64,000 nucleotides of DNA from JABWBD01 sp040768665 (GCA_040768665.1 JAXGMN010000044.1:1-64000); one strand, 5' to 3'; shown: positions 1 through 9,207, counted from the first letter of the stretch. Numbers and translations are program-made. Notes: generated by a model not told the origin, from the letters alone.

Positions 1-103
1 GCCGGCGTCGCCAACTCGCGAGAAATAAGGGCCGCGGCGCCGGTCCGGAAAACGACCTACTTGCTCGTGTTCGGAACGCTCCGGCGAGCTTCCCGTTGAC
101 TGG

Positions 104-227
104 GTAACCGTTCACGCCCACGGCCGGGGACCGGTCCATTTTTCGGCCAGTTGATGTCTTTTGGCGCCAAGAAGGTTGGCCGAAAACATGGACCGGTCCC
201 CCTCTCCTCCGCCCGGTGAACGGTTAC
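104..227. repeat. Palindromic intergenic repeat, family A, copy 1
   Basis: A 124-bp element begins with GTAACCGTTCAC and ends with the inverted GTGAACGGTTAC. Inside, GGGGACCGGTCCAT and ATGGACCGGTCCCC form a second inverted pair, with TTTTTCGGCC and GGCCGAAAAC next to them. Four more copies lie at about 20490, 22678, 24849 and 63779. The element sits downstream of the FGE-like lipoprotein gene that ends at 249. The first 100 bases of the window show no gene that I can support. Confidence 0.85.
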
Positions 228-248
228 TTGACCGGCAAGCACCGTCGG

Positions 249-1139
249 CTACGGTTTGACGCCCGTGATAGCTCGTTTCACGCAGCGGAAGCCGTAGTCG
301 TCCGAGGCCACGCAGGCGTCGGTGAAGCCCGGTTCGTCGCAATAGCGATTCCAACTGGTACAGCTCTCGGCAGAGCCGGAAAAGGCGCCGCCGCGGAGGA
401 CGGCTTTTTCGCCCGAGGCCGGGCCGCGGGGATCGACGGCGGGCCCCGCGGAATAAGCGTCGACGGCGTACCAGTCGTTGCACCATTCGCGAACGTTGCC
501 GGCCATGTCGTACAGACCGAAGGCGTTGGGTTCCTTCCGGCCCACGGAGTGATGTTTGCGGCCCGCGTTGTCGCGGAACCATGCATGGTCATCGAGTTGC
601 TCGGGACCGCCTTCGAAATAGTAGTCACCGGTGCTCCCCGCCCGGCAGGCATACTCCCACTCGGCCTCGGTCGGCAGCCGGTAGCCGTCGGCGGAGAAGT
701 CGCAGGCCCAGGTTTCCAGATGGTAGCAGGGCGTGAGTCCTTCCGCGGCCGATCGGGCATTGCAGAACTTCAGCGCATCGGTCCAACGGACCCGCTCGAC
801 CGGGTTTTGCTCGCCCTTTCGCCGGGCAGGGTTCTTGCCCATAAACTGCTCGTAGAGCGCCTGCGTGACCTCGAAGCGATCCATGTAGAAAGTGCTGACG
901 GTCACCTCGTGGGGCGGGCCGGCATCTTGTTGGCCGTCGCTCCCCATCGTGAACCGGCCGGCAGGGATCAGGACCATGGGGATGCCGCCTAGGGTCTCGA
1001 TCTCGCCCGGCAGCTCGTCCGCGCGCGAAGAGTTGGTGGCCGGCGACGCGGACGGTTCGATCCGCTTGCGCTCCGCGCAGCCTGCAAGCAGTATGAGCAA
1101 AGGGAGAAGAGCGACTGTCGGGAGCGTTCGCTGCGGCAC
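249..1139 (-). CDS. FGE-like (SUMF1 domain) lipoprotein
   Basis: This 296-aa protein has the formylglycine-generating-enzyme/SUMF1 fold: VLIPAGRFTMGSDG near the N-terminus, then YRLPTEAEWEYACRAG, MAGNVREWCNDWY and GFRCVKR at the end. It starts at a GTG that follows the stop codon of the upstream gene by one base, and the first residues form a lipoprotein signal ending LILLAGC, so it is probably an exported lipoprotein. The longer frame reaching upstream only overlaps the previous gene. The cysteine pair that true sulfatase-activating FGEs use (RVVKGGSY.C....C region) is not in the usual place here; the sequence reads GGAFSGSAESC. It is therefore more likely a binding or structural paralogue than an active FGE. 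No sulfatase gene lies nearby. Confidence 0.88.
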   Translation of the reverse strand: MPQRTLPTVALLPLLILLAGCAERKRIEPSASPATNSSRADELPGEIETLGGIPMVLIPAGRFTMGSDGQQDAGPPHEVTVSTFYMDRFEVTQALYEQFMGKNPARRKGEQNPVERVRWTDALKFCNARSAAEGLTPCYHLETWACDFSADGYRLPTEAEWEYACRAGSTGDYYFEGGPEQLDDHAWFRDNAGRKHHSVGRKEPNAFGLYDMAGNVREWCNDWYAVDAYSAGPAVDPRGPASGEKAVLRGGAFSGSAESCTSWNRYCDEPGFTDACVASDDYGFRCVKRAITGVKP

Positions 1140-1140
1140 G

Positions 1141-2916
1141 TCATGGGGCTCCGGGGTTGCTTTTGGGAAGGTACTTACGACATGGTTCCCACCAGGTGGG
1201 CTGCCGGAGGATCTGTCGGCAACGGTCGATGATCTGCTCCGCCACACGGACGTGCTCAGGCGAGGCGGTGCCCATGCGAGCCGCTTCTTCCATGAGTCGG
1301 ATCGTGACGACACTCAGGTTGCGGGCCATGTCGTCCTGGGTTCCGGCCACGGAGCGACACTTCTGCGTGAGGGCCTTGACCGCCGCCAGGCTCTCTTGCT
1401 TGTCGTCCGGCGTCAATTTCTGGATGCTGCCGGTCCACCGCCCGACTTCTTCCAGCGACGTTTCCGGCAGATCGGCCGCGACGACGTCGCGGATTTCCGC
1501 CAGGATCTCTTCGCACGGCTTCAGTGCATCGGCCATCGCCGGCTGTTTCTTCTTCTCCGCCTGCAATAGATCGTGCAGCTCGGCGGCAAACCGGTCGAAC
1601 TGGAACACGCGCTCGCGAATGAGCCGGATGAACGTGGCGATGTCGTCGGCATATTGCTTCACCTCGGCCCACGGCGCCGCCTCGGGTTCCCGGGCGAAGC
1701 AGGCCTCGATCTTGTAGGTCATGGCGCACACGGCATTGTGGTGCTCCAGGAGAACCTGTTCCCTGGTGCCCTCGAAGTCGAGCAGGCTTGCGGCAGCGTC
1801 GTTGCCCAGTGACTTCTGCAGGACGCCCACCGGAGACAATTGCTTGTCGTCGTAGGTATCCAGGTAGTAGACAAGAAGGTCGCCGACGGGCGGAAACTTC
1901 TTCTCGAAATGGACCATCGTCTTGTCGCCGTCGAACCATAGCGGATAGTAGAACCAGCCTCGGATGTAGCGCCCCCAGAGCTTGTGCCGCCTGGCGAGGA
2001 AATAGAAGGGAAAGTCGTAGCCGTCGGAATCGATGAAGAACCGCCCGATCCAGCGCGCGTCGAAAGGCTTTTGCCAAGGTATGGGCGTATCCCTTTCCAG
2101 GTACCCTTCGCGGAGCCGTTCGGCGTGCCAGAGACTCGGGTGGTTGATAAAACCGACAAAGACAGGCTGGCCGACGGTGTCGAGCTCGAACGATTCGATG
2201 ATCGGTGTGCCGCCGCTCTCCTTGACGAGCACGCGAGCCAACTGTTCGCCCGGCGGCCAGACGGCGGTCAGCATTCCGGCGTTTCCTTCCTGCAGGCCGA
2301 CGACCATATTGAGCGAGACCAGATAGCTGGACTTTCCGGCCGGGAGGGTATTGGGATCGTAGAGTAAATCGGTGCCCACCAACGACGGCACCAAGGCATA
2401 GCGAAGTGTGCTGCGAACCATGACGGTTCGGTGGGGTGGCTGCCGGATCTCCAGGATCCCGTCTTTTGAGAGTGCGACGAGTTGTTTCAGCCCTTCCCGG
2501 CGATCGCTGATTTCGAGCCCTACGCCGTGCCTTTCGTCAGGCACGATTCGAATTTGCAGTGAAGGGGAAATCGAACTCAGGACGATTTCGCCTTGCCGGG
2601 CGAACCGATCCTCTTGCCGCGTCCAGAACGTGAGGACGCCGGGGTCGGCCGAGCAGGCAACGGCGGCCGCCGTGGTCTCCAACACGGGAAAGCCCGACAC
2701 CTGCGCCGGGAGATGATCCGGCGATCGTGTTTCCGTGGCGGTGTTTCTCAACGATGCACTGTCGCCGGAGAAGGGTTGATCGAGAACTCGGATATTGACG
2801 CCGTTGTGCGAAACGGCGGTTCCGCCGGCAGCCCGGTCGGGCCGAGATGCAAAATGTATTGCCAGGGCGGCGACAACGAGGAACGTCACGCGTGAGTATC
2901 GGTTCACAAGACTCAT
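1141..2916 (-). CDS. Secreted protein of unknown function (591 aa)
   Basis: I do not recognise the family. The protein begins MSLVNRYSRVTFLVVAALA, an N-terminal signal peptide or anchor. An upstream in-frame GTG at 2922 is a possible alternative start; a GAGAG motif precedes the ATG by a usable distance. The middle part is rich in aromatic residues (RGWFYYPLWFDGD). The last 200 residues are charged and probably helical, with several E/K-rich stretches. Its stop codon lies one base before the GTG of the FGE-like lipoprotein, so the two are almost certainly cotranscribed and translationally coupled, which suggests a shared task at the cell envelope. Confidence 0.75.
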   Translation of the reverse strand: MSLVNRYSRVTFLVVAALAIHFASRPDRAAGGTAVSHNGVNIRVLDQPFSGDSASLRNTATETRSPDHLPAQVSGFPVLETTAAAVACSADPGVLTFWTRQEDRFARQGEIVLSSISPSLQIRIVPDERHGVGLEISDRREGLKQLVALSKDGILEIRQPPHRTVMVRSTLRYALVPSLVGTDLLYDPNTLPAGKSSYLVSLNMVVGLQEGNAGMLTAVWPPGEQLARVLVKESGGTPIIESFELDTVGQPVFVGFINHPSLWHAERLREGYLERDTPIPWQKPFDARWIGRFFIDSDGYDFPFYFLARRHKLWGRYIRGWFYYPLWFDGDKTMVHFEKKFPPVGDLLVYYLDTYDDKQLSPVGVLQKSLGNDAAASLLDFEGTREQVLLEHHNAVCAMTYKIEACFAREPEAAPWAEVKQYADDIATFIRLIRERVFQFDRFAAELHDLLQAEKKKQPAMADALKPCEEILAEIRDVVAADLPETSLEEVGRWTGSIQKLTPDDKQESLAAVKALTQKCRSVAGTQDDMARNLSVVTIRLMEEAARMGTASPEHVRVAEQIIDRCRQILRQPTWWEPCRKYLPKSNPGAP

Positions 2917-2952
2917 TTTCACACTCTCGCAGGTTAGGGTTGAAAAAAGAGT

Positions 2953-3032
2953 GAAAAAAGAGTGTCAGGAACCATTTGCCGGAACCGGCCCTCCGGGTGC
3001 TTCGCACAAATGGTTCCTGACACTTTTTTCTC
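2953..3032. repeat. Inverted repeat, possible terminator
   Basis: The arms read AAAAAAGAGTGTCAGGAACC and, inverted, GGTTCCTGACACTTTTTT, extended inward by CATTTG/CAAATG. The loop is about 28 nt and itself GC-rich. It lies between the end of the SGNH gene (3042) and the start of the 591-aa gene (2916), with T-runs on either strand, so it could terminate transcription of the MBOAT/SGNH unit. It resembles a dispersed repeat rather than a simple terminator, but only one copy is in this window. Confidence 0.7.
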
Positions 3033-3041
3033 GAACATTGC

Positions 3042-4181
3042 TTACTCGGAAAGGAAACGACGAAACGAGTCTGCTGCTTTGAGCCGCTCTGCCAGAATCG
3101 CGTAGCCCTCGGCGGTCGGATGGCTCAGGTCGGCGTAGGTCCGGCTCGGCAGAGCAGCGGGAACCATAGAGAGAATTCCTTGCTGCTCGTGCCAACGGGC
3201 CACGGCAAGCTTCCGCTCATGGTACGTGGCCAACCCTTGCTCGGTGAGCATGTGTTCGTTCAGCGGGCCGATCATCACGAAAACACGATTGCCTCGTTGC
3301 CGCAACCGCTGAATTGTCTGCCGAAAGAACCGCCATTGCAGCGATTGGTCGAGCGGTACCCATTCCGGATTGACTTGCCGCAGTCCCTTCTCATCCCAGG
3401 GTCGAGCGTCCGGCTCCGGCGACGGCGGTTCGTCGGGCGAAGGGAGGCCCAGCGTGATCGGATCGAGCGGATTCTCGTAAGGGTGCTCGAGGGTCCAGGT
3501 GGGCAGGTCGTCGCTGCCGAAGTACGCGATGCGGATATGATCGGCCCAGCCCAGGAAGCGGAAGTGCCGGGCGACCACCGTACCCAGCCGTTCAGAGAGC
3601 GTCGCTCGATAGCAGGGAATGTTCACTGCGAATTGCGGCACAAGGGCCGGATGATTGAAAGGCGCCTCCTTGTCGGACGAGAGATCGTGGCGCGGAGAAC
3701 TCATCCACAACAAGTTGCAGTTGACGATCACCCGCTTGTCGCGGATCGCGTCTCCGTAGAAGTCAACGAGTCCGGCCAGGGCCACCGGGTGGATGCCGTC
3801 CACGCCCAGGTTGGCAAACTCGCGGTCGCCGTAGACGGCGTTGAGATAGTGGGAAAGCGCTGCCCGGCTGTCGACATAATGGCCCCAGACAACCGAATCG
3901 CCGACCAGCAGCGTCGCGCCGCCGCGGCAGACTTCGCGGCTTGTCCGCCGATAGTTCCAGTAGTCGTTTCCCAGTCGGAAGGGGATACGGTAGTCGGCCT
4001 TCAAGCCCAGCGGTTCGATCTTCTGCCACACGAGCGGGATCAACCGGAATGCCAGCAGCGTCAGTGCTGCCACGATCAGCCAACCGCGCGCGGAGAGCCG
4101 AACGTCGTTCGCAGCAAAGCGATCGTCGGGGCCGTCTCGGGCTCCCGAGTGGTACGTGCTGGATGGTTCGTTGAATGTCAT
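3042..4181 (-). CDS. Membrane-anchored SGNH-fold protein (AlgJ/AlgX-like partner)
   Basis: This 379-aa protein has one N-terminal membrane segment (residues about 32-50, WLIVAALTLLAFRLIPLVW) and an SGNH/GDSL-like domain outside. The block I serine is in LLVGDSVVWG and the block V Asp-His pair in DLSHPTAEGY near the C-terminus. It lies 31 bp downstream of an MBOAT O-acyltransferase gene. MBOAT/SGNH pairs are known to move acyl groups across the membrane and place them on exported polysaccharides. The acceptor polymer cannot be told from the sequence. No strong ribosome site is visible upstream. Confidence 0.82.
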   Translation of the reverse strand: MTFNEPSSTYHSGARDGPDDRFAANDVRLSARGWLIVAALTLLAFRLIPLVWQKIEPLGLKADYRIPFRLGNDYWNYRRTSREVCRGGATLLVGDSVVWGHYVDSRAALSHYLNAVYGDREFANLGVDGIHPVALAGLVDFYGDAIRDKRVIVNCNLLWMSSPRHDLSSDKEAPFNHPALVPQFAVNIPCYRATLSERLGTVVARHFRFLGWADHIRIAYFGSDDLPTWTLEHPYENPLDPITLGLPSPDEPPSPEPDARPWDEKGLRQVNPEWVPLDQSLQWRFFRQTIQRLRQRGNRVFVMIGPLNEHMLTEQGLATYHERKLAVARWHEQQGILSMVPAALPSRTYADLSHPTAEGYAILAERLKAADSFRRFLSE

Positions 4182-4212
4182 GCTGTTGCGAGCAGTTCTA
4201 CTCTTTTTTTCG

Positions 4213-5664
4213 TCAGAAACGGAAATAGATGAACTCTTGATTGCCGGATGTCACAACGGCCGCCATGTAAACGAGCATACCGAAGACCAGCGCGATCCGC
4301 ACGGGGCCGGCACTCACGAGGAACCGAAATCGTGATTCGTACAGGTACTGGTACAACCAAATCGAGAGCACCAGCCCCGTCATCAACAAGGGGAAGGCCG
4401 GATCGGCCAGGCCGCCGGTCAAGATCCGCCCGAGAATCAGCCATGCGTCATGGATGCTCTGGGCCCGAAAGAACACCCAGGCCAGCATAACCACCGAGAA
4501 GGTAAGAACCTGCTTGGCGAGCGTGGGCACGCGATTTCGGTAGATGGCCGTCCGTTCGAGCGATCGCGTGAGCACACGGCCGGCGGCGTGGACGGCGCCC
4601 CAGAGCACGAAGGTCCACATGGCGCCGTGCCAGAGGCCGGAGATCAACATGGTAAGGACCATGTTCAAATAGGTTCGCAGTTCGCCGTGCCGATTGCCGC
4701 CCAGCGGAATGTAGACGTAATCGCGGAACCAGGTGGACAGGCTGACGTGCCAGCGGCGCCAGAAATCGCCCAGGCCCGTAGCCAGGTAAGGATTATCGAA
4801 GTTGAGCATGAGGCGGATCCCCATCGACCGGCCGATGCCGCGGGCCATGTCGGTGTAGCCGCTGAAGTCGAAATAGATCTGCCAGGCAAAAGCGAACGTG
4901 GCCAGCAGCAGAGCCGGCGACCCATACTCCTCCGGTGCCGAATAAACCGGATCGACGTACATGGCCAGGTAGTCGGCCAGGGCGACCTTCTTGAACAGTC
5001 CGACCACGAACAGCGACAGCCCGTCGGCGACGTCGTCGCGGGTGATCCGCGGGGTCCGCTGCAACTGGGGCAAGAGGTGGCTGGCCCGCTCGATCGGCCC
5101 GGCAACGAGTTGCGGGAACAGGGACACGAACGTGGCGTAGCGGATGAAGCTGCGTTCCAGTTCGACCTGCCCCCGGTAGAAGTCGATCGTGTAGCTCATC
5201 GACTGGAAGACGTAGAACGAGATGCCGACCGGCAGAAGATAGCTGAAATCCGGCACGTGATAGGAAAGGTGCAGCGACGAGAGGACGGAGTTCAGCCCTT
5301 CGCTGAGGAAACAGACGTTCGGATCGCTCAGACCGTAGGGCAGGTCGAACCGCTCGGCCAGAGCGTTCACGTTGTCGACCACGAAGCGGCCGTACTTGAA
5401 AAAACCCAGCAATCCCAGGTTGTTGACGATGCTCAACGCCAGCCAGGGCTTCTTCCAGCGCGTCCGCGCCATGGCCAGGACGGCGAGGTAATCGACCGTC
5501 GTGGCCCAGAGGATCAGCAGCAGGTAAACCGGATTCCACCAGCCGTAAAAAACGTAGGATGCCGCCAACAACCAAGGAAGCCTGAACCACGTTCCCTTGA
5601 CCAGCAAGTAGACCGGGTAGAAGGTCAGAAAGAAGGCGAGGAAGACCCAGGTGTGGAACAGCAT
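4213..5664 (-). CDS. MBOAT-family O-acyltransferase (AlgI-like)
   Basis: This is a 483-aa polytopic membrane protein with about ten hydrophobic segments. It has the MBOAT signatures: VGISFYVFQSMSYTIDFYRG, FPQLVAGPIERASHLLPQL, and SGLWHGAMWTFVLWG, which contains the catalytic histidine. Full length matches AlgI/DltB-type proteins. Family members transfer an acetyl or acyl group through the membrane to a partner that modifies a cell-envelope or exported glycan. The next gene downstream encodes an SGNH-fold protein, which fits the standard two-gene acylation module. Confidence 0.92.
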   Translation of the reverse strand: MLFHTWVFLAFFLTFYPVYLLVKGTWFRLPWLLAASYVFYGWWNPVYLLLILWATTVDYLAVLAMARTRWKKPWLALSIVNNLGLLGFFKYGRFVVDNVNALAERFDLPYGLSDPNVCFLSEGLNSVLSSLHLSYHVPDFSYLLPVGISFYVFQSMSYTIDFYRGQVELERSFIRYATFVSLFPQLVAGPIERASHLLPQLQRTPRITRDDVADGLSLFVVGLFKKVALADYLAMYVDPVYSAPEEYGSPALLLATFAFAWQIYFDFSGYTDMARGIGRSMGIRLMLNFDNPYLATGLGDFWRRWHVSLSTWFRDYVYIPLGGNRHGELRTYLNMVLTMLISGLWHGAMWTFVLWGAVHAAGRVLTRSLERTAIYRNRVPTLAKQVLTFSVVMLAWVFFRAQSIHDAWLILGRILTGGLADPAFPLLMTGLVLSIWLYQYLYESRFRFLVSAGPVRIALVFGMLVYMAAVVTSGNQEFIYFRF

Positions 5665-5765
5665 CGAAGGTGGGATACGATTCTATTGTGTCGCAGGGCA
5701 AGATTGCATCCCGCGAGAGACAGCTTTGCAGACCGGTCCGGCAGCCGTCACCCGCGGCTCACCCG

Positions 5766-7667
5766 TCACTTCCTAAGCGTTCGCAGGTGCGCGTCGACCG
5801 AGGATGCCAGACCCTCCAGATCATAGCCTCCCTCAAGAACCGAAACCAGGCGCCCGTGACAATGCTCTTCGGCGATTTGCTTGACGATCGCCGTCAGTTG
5901 GGCGAACCCCTCTGAGGTAGCTCGCATCCTCCCCAGAAGATCGTCTTGGTGAGCATCGAATCCAGCCGAGACGAGCACGAAATCGGGCCGAAACCGCCGA
6001 GCCGCCGGTAGCAGCTTCTGGGAAAACGCGTGCTCGAACTCAGCGTTGCCGCTGCCTGCCGGCAAGGGCACATTCAACGTTTGCTCCATTCCTTCGCCCG
6101 CTCCTTGCTCGTCGGCGCTGCCCGAGCCGGGATAGAACGGGTACTGATGGACGCTGAAATAAAAGACGCTTGCATCTTCGTAGAAGATGTCCTGCGTGCC
6201 GTTGCCATGGTGAACGTCCCAGTCGACGATCAGGACCTTGCGTAGCTTGTACTTCTGCTGGACATAGCGCGCCGCAATGGCCACGTTGTTGAGCAAGCAG
6301 AATCCCATGGCCTTGTACGGCGTGGCGTGATGGCCGGGCGGGCGAACGGCACAGAAGGCGTTTCGGACTTCGCCCGCCATGACGGCATCCACCGCGCCCA
6401 GGACGCCGCCGGCGGCCGAGAGGGCGACCCGGTACGACGATTCCGAGACCGGCGTGTCGCGCGTTCCGGCAAACCGCTCCCCTTTCTCGTACAACTCGCC
6501 TAGCGCGGCGATGTGCTCGGGCGTGTGAACGGCAGTCAGCCACTCTTCCTCTGCCGGACGCGGCTTGATGCGAATCAGTTTCTCCAACAGTCCGTCCGCC
6601 TGGAGCCGGGCGACAATCGCCTCCAGCCGCTCCGGGCGTTCCGGGTGCCCTGAGCCGGTGACGTGCCGGAGGTAGACGTCGTCGTAGACGAATCCCGTGG
6701 GCTTTGCCTGCCGGCCCTCGGCGCCCATCACGGCCGCCGGTATTGCGAAGTTGAACGGCACACCTGATCCTCTTTTCGTCGACAGCGGTTGCTCCGCGGC
6801 CCCGTCGGCCGGGCTTTCCGTGCGGCATTTTCTCACACACCGAAAGCCGATCGCGTCGCGGGCGAAACATGCGTCGGAGAAACCGGGCTCTTCGCCGATG
6901 CGAAAAGCCGAAGTGCAGGATTCCTCGCCGGCGCCCCAATGACCGCCGCGGAGCACGTTCTTGTCGCCTTGGGCCGGACCTCGCGGGTTCTCGGCCGGGC
7001 TGCCGGCGTAGTAGTCCGGGTCGTAGAAATCGTTGCACCACTCGGCCACGTTGCCATGCATGTCGTAGAGGCCCCAGGCATTGGGGAGCTTGCGTCCGGC
7101 GGGGTGGGTCTTCTTGTTCGCGTTGGCGGCATACCAGGCATGCTGACCCAAGCGGCTCGGATCGGAACCGAAGCTGTAAGCGGTCTCGCTGCCGGCACGG
7201 CAGGCGTATTCCCATTCGGCCTCGGTAGGCAGACGATATCCGTCGACTTCGAAATCGCACTCGCCGAACTCGTTGTAGCAGGGCTTGAGGCCCTCCGCCT
7301 CGGAACGCAGGTTGCAGTACAAGGCCGCCTTGTCCCAGCCGACCATCTCGGACGGCAAGTCGGGACCTTTGAAATGGGAACCGTTGATGGGGTCCACTTT
7401 CGCGTAGACCGCCTGGGTCACCTCGTAGCGATCCATGAAAAATGCGTCGATCTGCACTTCATGAGCCGGTCCTTGCTCGGGCGGGCCGCCGCTGGTTCCC
7501 ATGATGAATCGGCCGGCGGGAACCAGCACCATTTCGATGCCGCTGTCCGTGACGAAGACCACGGGCGGAGGAGCCGAATCCGGCCTGCGTGCGGAACGGT
7601 CGACCTTCCGGCATGCTCCCGCGGAAGCGACGATTACCGGAAGTACAAACCACAGAAGATGTCTCAT
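5766..7667 (-). CDS. Fusion of FGE-like lipoprotein domain and histone-deacetylase-fold amidohydrolase
   Basis: One uninterrupted 633-aa frame joins two families. Residues 1-19 form a signal ending SAGAC (a weak lipobox). Residues about 42-280 are an FGE/SUMF1 domain (YRLPTEAEWEYACRAG, MHGNVAEWCNDFY, GFRCVRK), again without the FGE active-site cysteine pair. Residues about 325-633 are a class II HDAC/acetylpolyamine-amidohydrolase domain with all active-site elements: RPPGHH (H446, H447), DWDVHHGNG (zinc ligands D484 and H486), SAGFDAH (D571) and GGY (Y615). The linker (281-324) contains a GTG at 6761-6759 preceded by AGAGGA at good spacing, so the HDAC part might also be made on its own. Known HDAC-fold bacterial enzymes deacetylate polyamines or small acetyl amides; an exported one would act outside the cytoplasm. 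A lost stop codon between two ancestral genes is the other explanation. Confidence 0.85.
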   Translation of the reverse strand: MRHLLWFVLPVIVASAGACRKVDRSARRPDSAPPPVVFVTDSGIEMVLVPAGRFIMGTSGGPPEQGPAHEVQIDAFFMDRYEVTQAVYAKVDPINGSHFKGPDLPSEMVGWDKAALYCNLRSEAEGLKPCYNEFGECDFEVDGYRLPTEAEWEYACRAGSETAYSFGSDPSRLGQHAWYAANANKKTHPAGRKLPNAWGLYDMHGNVAEWCNDFYDPDYYAGSPAENPRGPAQGDKNVLRGGHWGAGEESCTSAFRIGEEPGFSDACFARDAIGFRCVRKCRTESPADGAAEQPLSTKRGSGVPFNFAIPAAVMGAEGRQAKPTGFVYDDVYLRHVTGSGHPERPERLEAIVARLQADGLLEKLIRIKPRPAEEEWLTAVHTPEHIAALGELYEKGERFAGTRDTPVSESSYRVALSAAGGVLGAVDAVMAGEVRNAFCAVRPPGHHATPYKAMGFCLLNNVAIAARYVQQKYKLRKVLIVDWDVHHGNGTQDIFYEDASVFYFSVHQYPFYPGSGSADEQGAGEGMEQTLNVPLPAGSGNAEFEHAFSQKLLPAARRFRPDFVLVSAGFDAHQDDLLGRMRATSEGFAQLTAIVKQIAEEHCHGRLVSVLEGGYDLEGLASSVDAHLRTLRK

Positions 7668-7728
7668 GGCAGCGTCCGTTGAAGAAGCCCCTTGGAGTCT
7701 ATCTCGGATTCAGGAGGCGGCCCCTTCT

Positions 7729-8745
7729 TCAAGGAGCCGTCTTGGGGAGCGGCATCCAATCGGGTTCCTTGTTGCAGTTGCCATCGGAGGTGATCGGCAT
7801 CCAACGGTTTTTCTCACTCGCGTCGGCCACTGCGATGTTCCAGTCCCTGGCCTTGGCCCCGACGACTTCGGGAATCGTGCCGAGGATCTTCCGCTCCGGC
7901 CCGCGGCTGAAAGCGATGTACTTTCCGCAGGGGGACCAGTCAACGTGGTAGATCTTCATCGGCTTCGCGCTGGTGACCACGTCGCGGGCGTTGAGCACCT
8001 TCGGGGCTTCGCCGGAAAAATCAAGCTCCGCGACGCGGAGCGCCCAATCGCTGGGCCCCCAGGCGAGACGTTTTCCGTCGGGGCTGATGTCGGGACGGCA
8101 GCCGGGGATCTTCAGGTCGTAAACGCCCTGGCCGTCGGCTTCGATCGCCAGAATCGCGTGCTTGTAGCCCATCCCCGCATGGACGGTCGCCACGAACCAC
8201 TTGCCGTCGGGCGACCAGCAGAGGTTGTAGAGATGCATGAGTTCCCGGTTGGGATGCTGCCTGTGTTGTCGGCTTGCCAGGTCGTAGAGGAAGATCCCTT
8301 TCGTCGCATAGTCCGTATAGGTGAACTGGTCGACTTCACCCTTCAGGTAGGCGATTGCGGTCGAGTCCGACTTCCAGCAGGGTTGCCGGGCATTCTCTGC
8401 CACGAGCTTGCGAGCGGTTCCGTCCAGGTTCATCACGTAGACGTTGCGAATCTTGTCGGCGCCGGATCCCTCGTCACACACGAAGCAGATCTTCGTACCG
8501 TCGGGCGAAACATGGGGATACAGCTCGTTCCGGTCGGGAGTCTTGGTCAGATTGACCATGTCGGACCCATCGGCACGGATCGTGAAAAGTTCCCAGTTGT
8601 CGTCCTGCCAGGTCTCATAGACGATTTTCGCGGAGACCTCCTTCATGTCTTCGGCTAGCTCTGCGGCAGTCGCAGGGGACGCCAAGAGCAGGAGGCACAA
8701 GGTGGGCAACCCAAGACGCATCCCGTTGTACGAGGGGGCATTCAT
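7729..8745 (-). CDS. Secreted TolB-like beta-propeller protein
   Basis: This 338-aa protein has a signal peptide (LPTLCLLLLASPATAAE) followed by WD40-like/PD40 repeats: SPDGTKICFVCD, SPDGKWFVATV, SPDGKRLAWGP, SPCGKYIAFSR. The repeats match the TolB-type propeller, a binding scaffold for proteins or ligands in the periplasm. A GGAG motif lies nine bases before the first ATG; an internal ATG at 8721 would also leave an intact signal peptide. It is 61 bp upstream of the FGE-HDAC fusion on the same strand and may be cotranscribed with it. No enzymatic residues are evident. Confidence 0.8.
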   Translation of the reverse strand: MNAPSYNGMRLGLPTLCLLLLASPATAAELAEDMKEVSAKIVYETWQDDNWELFTIRADGSDMVNLTKTPDRNELYPHVSPDGTKICFVCDEGSGADKIRNVYVMNLDGTARKLVAENARQPCWKSDSTAIAYLKGEVDQFTYTDYATKGIFLYDLASRQHRQHPNRELMHLYNLCWSPDGKWFVATVHAGMGYKHAILAIEADGQGVYDLKIPGCRPDISPDGKRLAWGPSDWALRVAELDFSGEAPKVLNARDVVTSAKPMKIYHVDWSPCGKYIAFSRGPERKILGTIPEVVGAKARDWNIAVADASEKNRWMPITSDGNCNKEPDWMPLPKTAP

Positions 8746-8890
8746 CGATTGAGACTCCGCGAGATCATGGTTGCGGGGGAAACCGACACCGCATCAGTCG
8801 GCCGCGTAGCTGCGCGTCGGCCAGGGCACGGCACCGTTTGCACGTCACTTGCCGGGGGGCGGACCGTACTGCAACTGCCAGCATACTCGA

Positions 8891-9207
8891 TCACACGCGG
8901 ACCGGAAAGGGCGAAGGAACCTTCCTCACTGCTGTGCCGACGAGGCGGATCTCCCGGAGTTTCTTCAGGCCTTCGAGGTGGACGATGCCTTTGTCCGTGA
9001 CCTCGCGCAGGCGAAGGAGCCCGAGTTGCTCGAGTTGTCTTCCACAAACCGAGTTCTTCGAGCTGAGACAAACTTGCCAGATGGACCAGCCCCGCATCCG
9101 AGATGCTCGTCTCATTCAGGATCAGCTTCTTCAGCTTTTCAGGCCGTCCAGGTGCGTCAGCCCAGCGTCAATGATTCGCGTGCTGCCGATCCAGAGAATC
9201 TCCAGAT
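8891..9207 (-). pseudogene. Decayed leucine-rich-repeat gene fragment
   Basis: Translating the minus strand in shifting frames gives consecutive LRR units: LEILWIGSTRIIDAGLTHLD, then ISDAGLVHLASLSQLEELGL, then VTDKGIVHLEGLKKLREIRL. Each unit is in a different frame, so at least two indels have broken the gene; one lies at the CTGAAAAGCTG near 9135. The repeat type (xxDAGLxHLxxLxxLxxLxL) is common in planctomycete secreted proteins. The fragment ends abruptly at the edge of the MITE-like element starting at 9208 and has no start or signal peptide. Confidence 0.7.

Noticed and set aside
216..992. Plus-strand 258-codon frame antisense to the FGE-like lipoprotein
   Set aside because: It mirrors a well-supported gene, has no ribosome site or domain, and exists because GC-rich codon use leaves few stops on the opposite strand.
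3120..5826. Two long plus-strand frames (about 370 and 458 codons) opposite the SGNH and MBOAT genes
   Set aside because: Composition is Arg/Asp/Val-rich with no hydrophobic or catalytic pattern, and both coincide with clear minus-strand genes.
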